A stretch of 64,000 bases of DNA. Origin: Rhea pennata (Eukaryota; Chordata; Aves; Rheiformes; Rheidae). Shown here in pieces: positions 57,547 through 64,000 of the stretch (its first letter is position 1; each line of letters opens with the position of its first letter). The stretch spans positions 17,937,993 to 18,001,992 of the forward strand of contig NC_084668.1 in the NCBI RefSeq assembly GCF_028389875.1, given 5' to 3'. The notes below the pieces were generated by a model. The model saw only the letters and a program-made list of their open reading frames with translations. It made no database searches and was not told the DNA's origin. The position numbers and the translations under genes were made by a program.

Positions 57547-60466
57547 TCACTGCGGCAGAGCCTTCAGGATGGCGTTCACTTCCTCGGCCACGGCAGTCAG
57601 TGCAAACTCAAACTGGTCCTGGGGGAGGAGAGCGCAAGCGTGGGGGCCCCTGCCGCACCGCTGCTGCCGGCGGGGCCCAGGCGTCCTGGGGGGGGAGGAG
57701 GGGGAGGGCGGCCCCCAGCCGGGCCGGTACCTTGGTCTGCACCATGCCGGGCCGCTGGTCTCGGATGTGCTCCAGCGTCGCGGCTATGTCTATCTCCTTC
57801 ACGCCTAGGGCGGAGCGGGACGGGGGTCAGGGCTGGAGGCGGGCGCCGGGGCAGGGGCCGGGGGGGGCCCAGCGCACGTGCGCCAGCTCACCTTTGGCCA
57901 TGCGGTTCAGGACCATGTCCACGAGGATGTAGGTCCCAGTCCTGCCGGCGCCGTCGCTGCAAGGCACGGGTGCTTGGAGGGGGCTGGGGGCACAGGAGGC
58001 CGGGCCGGGGGCCGTGGCCCGCTGCCCTGCAGCCCCCCCCCCCCCCCCCCCAGCGCCCCCCATGCTGTACCTGCAGTGCACGATGATAGGGCAGGAGCGG
58101 CCCCGGTAGCACTTGTTCACCTTCCTGCAAGGACAGGAGGGAGCAGGTGAGCCCCGGGGCGCGCGGCGTGGCTGCGCAGGCGGCCCCCCCGCCAGGCAGC
58201 AGGCCCCCCGCTCCGGCAGCCCCTCTCCTCGCTCCGGCAGCCCCCCTCCTCGCGCCAGGCCGCCCCGGCGCAGGGGCAGCGCCAGGCCCTGGGGCAGGGG
58301 AGCCCAGCGCGGAGAGGGCGCCCGGGGGCGGGGGGAGGACGCGGCCCCGGCCGGCTGGCGCGGCTCCGGCGCGCTCCACGCAGCAGGCACGGCTGCCAAC
58401 GATCACTTTTGTGACTATGCAACTGGAGCCAGATTACTAGCTGCAAATCACAAAAATGACGCCGGCAGCTGCGAGAGAGAGCGAGCGAGCGTGAGCGGGG
58501 CGAAGAGGGGCGCTGGGTGCTCGGAGACCCCCCCCTTCCCCCCTCCGTGCCCTAAAAGCAGGGTGCCCGGGCCCCAGGCACCCCGAGGGCCCCGGCGGGA
58601 GCCCGCCTGGCTGCAGGCAGAGCTCGGGCGCCGGGGCGGCAGCGCGGGTCGCGGGCGCTCACCTGCGGAAGTCGAGGAGGGGCCGGGTGGCGGCGGGGAT
58701 GCCCTCGGCCGGCCAGCTGAGGAAGTGGAACTGCGTCAGGGTGCGGGTCTCCTGCGACTGCACGTTCTTCAGGTAGAAGCTGCGCACCAGGAAATCCTCG
58801 CACCAGATGTGCTCGGAGACCAGGTTCACCTGCCAGAGGGAGCCCGGGTCAGCTGCGGCCGGCCCCTGGCCCGGGCTACCAGCCGCCCGCCCGCACTTGC
58901 CTCGTAGATGTGGTACAGAGAGGAGCCCTCGTCCGGCCAGTAGCGGTCACACTGCTTGACGCTGTCCTCGGCCAGCGGGCTCAGCATGACGATGACGGTG
59001 CAGCCGTGCTCCCACACCATCTGCGAGCACGGCCCCGGGGCTGTCAGCGTGGGGCGCCCTCCGGGCCGGCGCGGGGCGAGCGGGCCGGCCGAGCTCCCAG
59101 GGCCCGGCGGAGCAGGCACAGGGCCAGGGCACGCCGCGGTGGGCAGGCAGGACCCCCACCCACCAGGCTGGAGCAGTGCAGGAGTCCCAGCGCCAGGGTG
59201 GCACCCTGTCCCGTGCTGGGCTCACCTGCCAGAAGTCAGCGATGGTGTGGGACAGCGGCCCCTGCGTGGCGATGTAAGCTGGCATCCGTGGGTCGTGCTC
59301 AATCTGGAGCAGGAAGGAAGGGGATCAGGCTGTACGTGCTCTCAGGACAGGGGGCCGGGGGGAGCGCCAGGAGCTGGGCCTGGCTCCAGCTCGGAGAGGA
59401 GGGGTGCCAGGCTGGGTCTGGGCACGCGGAGCAGCAGGATCTGGAGCTGAGCACTCACGATAGGGCTGGCGTTGATGAAGTCGCTGCGGGACGGGTTGCT
59501 CTCTGCTTTCAGCTTGATCCGCACGTGGTCATCTGGGGAAACAGAGCCCGGGAGGGTTGTGAGCTCCCGAGGGCGGCTGCGAGCTCCCGGGGCCCAGCCG
59601 GAGCAGAGCCTCCACCGTGCTCCAGGTCCAGCCGGGGGCCAAGCTGCCCTGCTGCAGCCCCGCACGGCCCCCTCGCTAGGGGCAGCTGCCTCGGGCAGGG
59701 CGGCGGGGGTGCTCACAGGGCACGTAGTCCGGGTTGCGGTTCTTCTTCAAGTTGGCTTCGCTTTGGGCGACAGAGCAGACGTTGGGCTCGGCTTGGTAGG
59801 CGCACAGCGCCTGCCACTCCTTGGCCAGCCGGTCGCGGTTGCGGAGGTGATCCTCCATGTACGCCTGGCGGGGGGAGAGGCGCGGGGTCACCCGGGAGCC
59901 GGGCTGCGGCGGGAGGCCGGGGCGAGGGGCTGCCTCCGCGCCGGGGGTGCCTCACCAGGATCATGTGTCCCGTGGAGATGTCCATGTTGGACTGCACGGG
60001 CTCCTCGCACCAGGACGGCGTGCTGCTGTGCGAGCTGGGGCTGGGCTGCGGGGCGTCGCTGAACTGGGACGAGACGCTGCTGACCCGCGAGGTCTCCGCC
60101 GGCGCCGCCGCCGCGGCGGGCTCCGCGCGGCCGAACAGCGACTTGGCAGCCATGTGCTGGCGGCACAGCTCCTGGGGACCACGGCCAGGCGCCTGAGCCG
60201 CGCCAGCGCCGGGCCCCTCGCCGCCCCCTCGCCGCGCGCCGGCGGGCACCTACCTGGTACTCGAGGGTGCTGTCGGCTGCGCCCTCGGGCCCCAGGGCGG
60301 CCAGGCGCTCCTTCTCCCGCTGCTTGGCGTGGTGCCGCAGGCAGACGGCGGCGGCCGCCGCGATGGTGACGCCCGCCACGCAGGCCAGCGCGAGGAAGGT
60401 GAGCAGCACCGAGTGGAAGCTGTCCGCGAAGCGCGAGGGGTGCGGGTAGGCGGCAGCCTCGTTTCG
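57547..60466 (-). CDS. PTPRN: PTPRN (IA-2/ICA512), transmembrane and pseudophosphatase part
   Basis: A dense-core-vesicle protein of neuroendocrine cells with an inactive phosphatase domain. Exons in coding order: 60254-60466, 59956-60171, 59717-59864, 59459-59532, 59226-59303, 58901-59020, 58663-58829, 58071-58124, 57892-57956, 57731-57804, 57547-57618. Together they encode 426 aa in phase. The first has the membrane helix ([20 protein letters not shown]) and the end of the luminal domain. The P-loop reads [10 protein letters not shown] (Asp for the usual Ala) and the WPD loop reads WPAEG, the known inactivating features of this family. The C-terminus is [12 protein letters not shown]. The intron after 58901 is GC-AG and only 71 bp long. 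Upstream luminal exons were not found in the window. Confidence 0.95.
58031..58051. repeat. Poly-C run in a PTPRN intron
   Basis: Nearly 20 consecutive C within the short intron that separates exons 57892-57956 and 58071-58124. On the sense strand this is a G run a few bases after the splice donor. Confidence 0.85.
58389..58472 (-). ncRNA. MIR153: mir-153 precursor in a PTPRN intron
   Basis: On the minus strand, 58401-58422 is identical to mature miR-153-3p (seed TTGCATAG), and 58439-58460 matches the 5p arm with a loop of 16 nt between. The lower stem pairs 58461-58470 (gccggcagct) with 58391-58400 (ggctgccaac). It lies in the intron between PTPRN exons 58663-58829 and 58071-58124, on the host-gene strand, as mir-153-1 does in mammals. 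It represses synaptic and secretory targets, as known for the family. Confidence 0.97.
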
Positions 60467-63400
60467 CTGGGGGCAGAGCGGAGCAAGGGTTAGCTGGGAC
60501 ATCTGCGTTTTGGGGGAGGCGGGGGGGAGCAGAGCATCTGGAGATCACCGTGGAAACGGGCACGGCTCCATCCTCCTTCACAGCAGGGTACCCAAGGGGG
60601 GGCATTACCATGCCAATGGGGCTATGCCACCCCGCTGGGGTGGGGGCTCCGGGCGGGGGGTCCTAGGGAAGGGCCCGGACACACCAGGCAGCTCCGGGGG
60701 GGGGGGGGGCACCCCATTCTGCACCACACTTGGGGTTGTTTGAAGCTAAACCAGAGCAAGGACACCCAGGGCTGCAGGGGTACAGGTGGCTTCGCCAAGG
60801 CCAGGTGGCAGCATCCGGCACTTCCCAGCGCCCCGGGCTGCCTCCCAGGGCACCCCCAGCCCAGGCTGCCCCTTTCCTGGGGCAGAGCAGGCACGGGCCC
60901 CTTGGAGCCCCAGCTGGACTAGGGCCTGGCCAAGCCCCCCACCTGCCTAAGGTCAGCTGGGACCCCCGCACCAGTGCATTTCTGCCCTGTGCTTTCACCC
61001 CGTGTCGCCGGCAGCCCTCCGTCCCCCAGCACCTGTCGGGGCTCGCAGCCCAGCCCGGCTGTGCACGCTGGCGGCAGGGAGGCGGCGAGCTCCCCGCGGC
61101 ACCCGCTGCCCTCGCAGCGTGGCCCAGACCCCCGCCCGAAGCACGGGGGATCAGGGCAGCTCCTGGGGGGTCTTCCCCAAAGGGGCTGCCTCTCCGCAGG
61201 ACACAGGCTTTGCGCCTCCCCATGCTCTGTCACCGAGGGGTGCTGCAGCACGTCCCTGCTCGACGGGACATGCGCCCGCTGCACCCTCTCCCCTCCGGGA
61301 CCACCGCCCGGCCCAGCTTGCTGCAGCCGCTCTGGGGCAGGCCAGCACTGCCGGAGGGCTGGCGCCATCCCAGCCCCACAGGCCGGGCCGGCCCCCACGG
61401 GGCTGTGGATTGTCCCCATCAGCGTCCTCAGCTCCCTCCTCGGCTGGGGAAGCAACAGGGCCCGATCCATGCATGCTCCTACGCCGGGACAGGAGGGTGC
61501 TGAGCCTCATCACTGGATGAGACCCTGCAGGGCTGAGCTGCCGGAGGGCTCTGCCCCAGCTCCGGAGCAGCTGGTGGGCAGGATGGCACCCTCAGCCCCT
61601 GCGGGCCCCCCAGCCAGGCCAGCCTGGGGGCAGCCGCAGGGATGTGGGGGGCAGCCCCACCACCGAGCCCGCTCCTGCCCAATGAGGCGCCAGAGCCATG
61701 CATTACCTCATCGTGACGGCCTCCCATTGGCCGCAGGCCCGATGAGGTTACCAGGGGATGCTGCGTCATCATCATCGGCCTCGTCATCATCATCGTCATC
61801 GCCCACCCTGTGTGGGGATGCCCCCGCCTCGGGGCAGGTCCTCGCTGTCTGCGTCACGGCCCCCTGCCCAGCAGCGCGTCACCCACACTGGCTGGGACGC
61901 GGCTGGCCCCGGCGAGGACCTGCTGCCGTCAGACACCCTGCTCCCGGCAGCCCCTCTCCCAAAGCAGGAGCAGGAGCGCTGCAGTCCCCCAGCAGTGGCA
62001 CGTCACAGCCACGGCTCATCATTTTGTCCTGCCCTGGGGTTCTGCATCCCAGAGACCACGGAGCTCCGGTGCCTCCCGACTTCCCTGCAGCCCTGGCACT
62101 GCCCAAAGCCAGGCACCAAAGACTCCCCGCTCTGCCAGCATCACCCTAGACACAGCTCCCGCACAGGGGCAGGAGGCCCCGGACCGCAACACACTGCCGG
62201 CATGAACCGCTGGGGCAAACCTGCCCAGGGACAACACACGAGACCGATCCAAAAGCCACACAGGCGAGAAGTCCAGCCTGGGGCACCAGCAGGACACCCT
62301 CTGTCCAAGGGATAGCGTGGAGACATGGGGAGGTGGCTGTGCCCTGCCCACGTCTCCGAAGTCACCCTGCTCCTCTGGCCCAGCTCCTCTGCCATGCCTG
62401 GAAAGGCCTCCCTTGTGTCTCTCTCCATGTGCATCACGTCTGACAGCGTAGGGGAGGCATGCTGGGGTACCCACCAGCTCCATCCCTCAGCACAAAGCCA
62501 GCCGGGGCAGGAAGCCCCTGGAGAGACCAGGCAGAGGCTAGCATGTCCCCGCTGCCCCATGGCACCCCACACAGAAACACCTCTGTGGCCCTGGAGGTGC
62601 CAGAAGGGCTGGCGACATCAGCAGGGCTGGGGGAACAAAAGAGACCTCCCAAGGCTTATCTGGGCCCTGCTGTCCCCCCACCCTGGAGGATGGTTTGCCA
62701 GAGAAGCCCCAGGCATCCACAGCCCCTCTCCAAAGGAGCAGCAAGGACAGGTTCCATGCAGCCGACGGCTCTCAGCACCCTGATCCTGTGCAAGGTGTGC
62801 AGGAGGATCATGGTGCTGCAGAAAGGATCATGGTGGGGGCGTCCATGGCTTTTTGCTAGTCAGACCCTGCCCCTCCACCACCGCCCCCCAAGGAAATTAC
62901 CCGCATCTCAGCTGCAGTACGCCTGATGCAAACAGCCCCATTTTGGACACCTCCCTCCTGCCTTGAGCGGCTGAGAGATACCGAGGCAGGATCCAGCTGC
63001 AGCCCTTATCTCTACATCCTCCCTCCCCAGATCTTTCCCTGGTCCCACTGGGTTTGGAGCAGGGGGAACATGGACAGGTACAAGCTAGTCCGGGCTAGAG
63101 AAGTCTGCTCAGAAGAGGGCTGACAAAGCTGCTTCAGGGTCCTCTAAGTGCCTGCTCTGTCATCTCCCGGAGCTCCCCTCCGTCATCTCTCCCAGCTCCT
63201 ACCATTTGTCACATCAAGAGGCGTTGCCATAGCGATGCTCCGCATGTTCCTGACGGAGACAGGTTGCCTCTGTGGCCAGGCAACCCCTTCTGCCTGACCT
63301 CCCCCCTCCAGGGTCCCTGCTTCTCTCCTCCCTGCCCAAGGGTAATGCCATGGGGCAGGGAGGGTGGGAAATGGGTATCTGGAGCGGGGTGTGCTGCACC

Positions 63401-64000
63401 CTCTGTTCAAGCCTCACACTGGCACTGCATCCCCTCCACAACGGGGACACGTGAGCAAGCCTGGATCCCCTGTCCATGGCCCCCAGGCTCTGGTCCCCCT
63501 CCTGCGAGACGGCTCCTGGGGGCCCAGGAGAGCCCTCTCAGAGCAGATGGCTCCCACTGCATCCCTGCATCGGCTGCTTTGCCGTTCCCCAGCAGGGAAT
63601 GGCAGTTTTCCTGCTGAGTCGCAGTCTCAGGGCACTTGGGGCACAAGCCAGGGTCGCCCAGGCCTTGGCTAGAGCAGGACGCACAGGCTGGAGGGAGCAG
63701 AGTGCAGAAATGAGGCCTGGGGGGTGCAGCCTGCAGCACCCCATGCTCCCATTGCCCCCTGATCTTGGATAGAGGGGAAAGCCTCCAAGCAACATCTCCC
63801 AATCTGGCTTTAAACCCTGCAGAGGTTTTTCGCTTGTTTTTTAAAGCACAACCAAGAGCCCTGGGCCTACAGGCATCCAGGCTGTGTAGCATCACACCGG
63901 TGGGTAGAAGGTGTCATTGGACAGCCCCATGTGCAGTCCTGCTCCAACCCACCCCAAATAATCACAGCCTGTCCCCAAAATGGCAGCCCCCATTGCAGTC
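60467..64000. other. Upstream PTPRN intron or intergenic sequence
   Basis: PTPRN should continue leftwards in its message, that is to higher coordinates, but I could not recognise an exon for the mature luminal domain here. The stretch is GC-rich with a CAT/ATC-rich patch (61762-61802), two CRE-like TGACG/CGTCA cores and an inverted CCAAT near 61725, and an X-box-like pair near 63223-63284. No other gene was identified. Confidence 0.5.
63223..63284. promoter_or_regulatory. X-box-like (RFX-type) motif pair
   Basis: GTTGCCATAGCGAT at 63223-63236 resembles the RFX consensus GTTRCCNNRGYAAC. Nearby GTTGCC (63263-63268) and GGCAAC (63279-63284) form an inverted pair with a 10-bp spacer. RFX factors act in ciliated and endocrine cells, which would suit PTPRN, but this is motif reading only. 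Confidence 0.35.

Overview
The window is vertebrate nuclear DNA, most likely from a bird microchromosome. It is GC-rich, introns are short, CpG islands and G/C runs are frequent, and interspersed repeats are almost absent. The one clear retroposon is a tRNA-Ile-headed SINE with a CR1-type tail, a combination known from birds. Another sauropsid is not strictly excluded. Gene order matches the human 2q35 block: ATG9A (-), ANKZF1 (+), GLB1L (-), STK16 (+), TUBA4A (-), TUBA4B (+), DNAJB2 (+), PTPRN (-). Exons were assigned by protein similarity recalled from memory, plus splice sites and reading phase.

Layout. 1-1391: 5' end of ATG9A, head-to-head with ANKZF1 across a CpG-rich bidirectional promoter. 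2230-8566: ANKZF1, 15 coding exons, 695 aa. 9368-15088: GLB1L, 16 exons, 633 aa, tail-to-tail with ANKZF1 and head-to-head with STK16. 16234-18263: STK16, 7 exons, 305 aa. 18.8-30.9 kb: two tandem TUBA4A-type alpha-tubulin genes on the minus strand. 38040-40962: an intact plus-strand alpha-tubulin at the TUBA4B position. 47.4-56.9 kb: DNAJB2 with a CpG island, a 55-bp minisatellite and two alternative 3' ends. 57.1-60.5 kb: 3' half of PTPRN, with mir-153 in an intron. Exons for its luminal domain were not recognised in 60.5-64 kb.

The genes are housekeeping or neuronal proteostasis genes: autophagy lipid scramblase, ribosome quality control hydrolase, lysosomal-type glycosidase, lipid-anchored kinase, tubulins, a ubiquitin-binding co-chaperone and a dense-core-vesicle pseudophosphatase. 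They share promoters rather than forming one pathway.

No new biological system was found. The observations most worth a second look are: an AT-AC (U12-type) intron in ATG9A; three GC-AG introns fixed by reading phase; a three-gene alpha-tubulin cluster whose coding DNA looks homogenised even between inverted copies, including an intact TUBA4B; a 55-bp GC-rich array in which every unit carries a 5' splice-site consensus just upstream of DNAJB2; and conserved alternative ends of DNAJB2.
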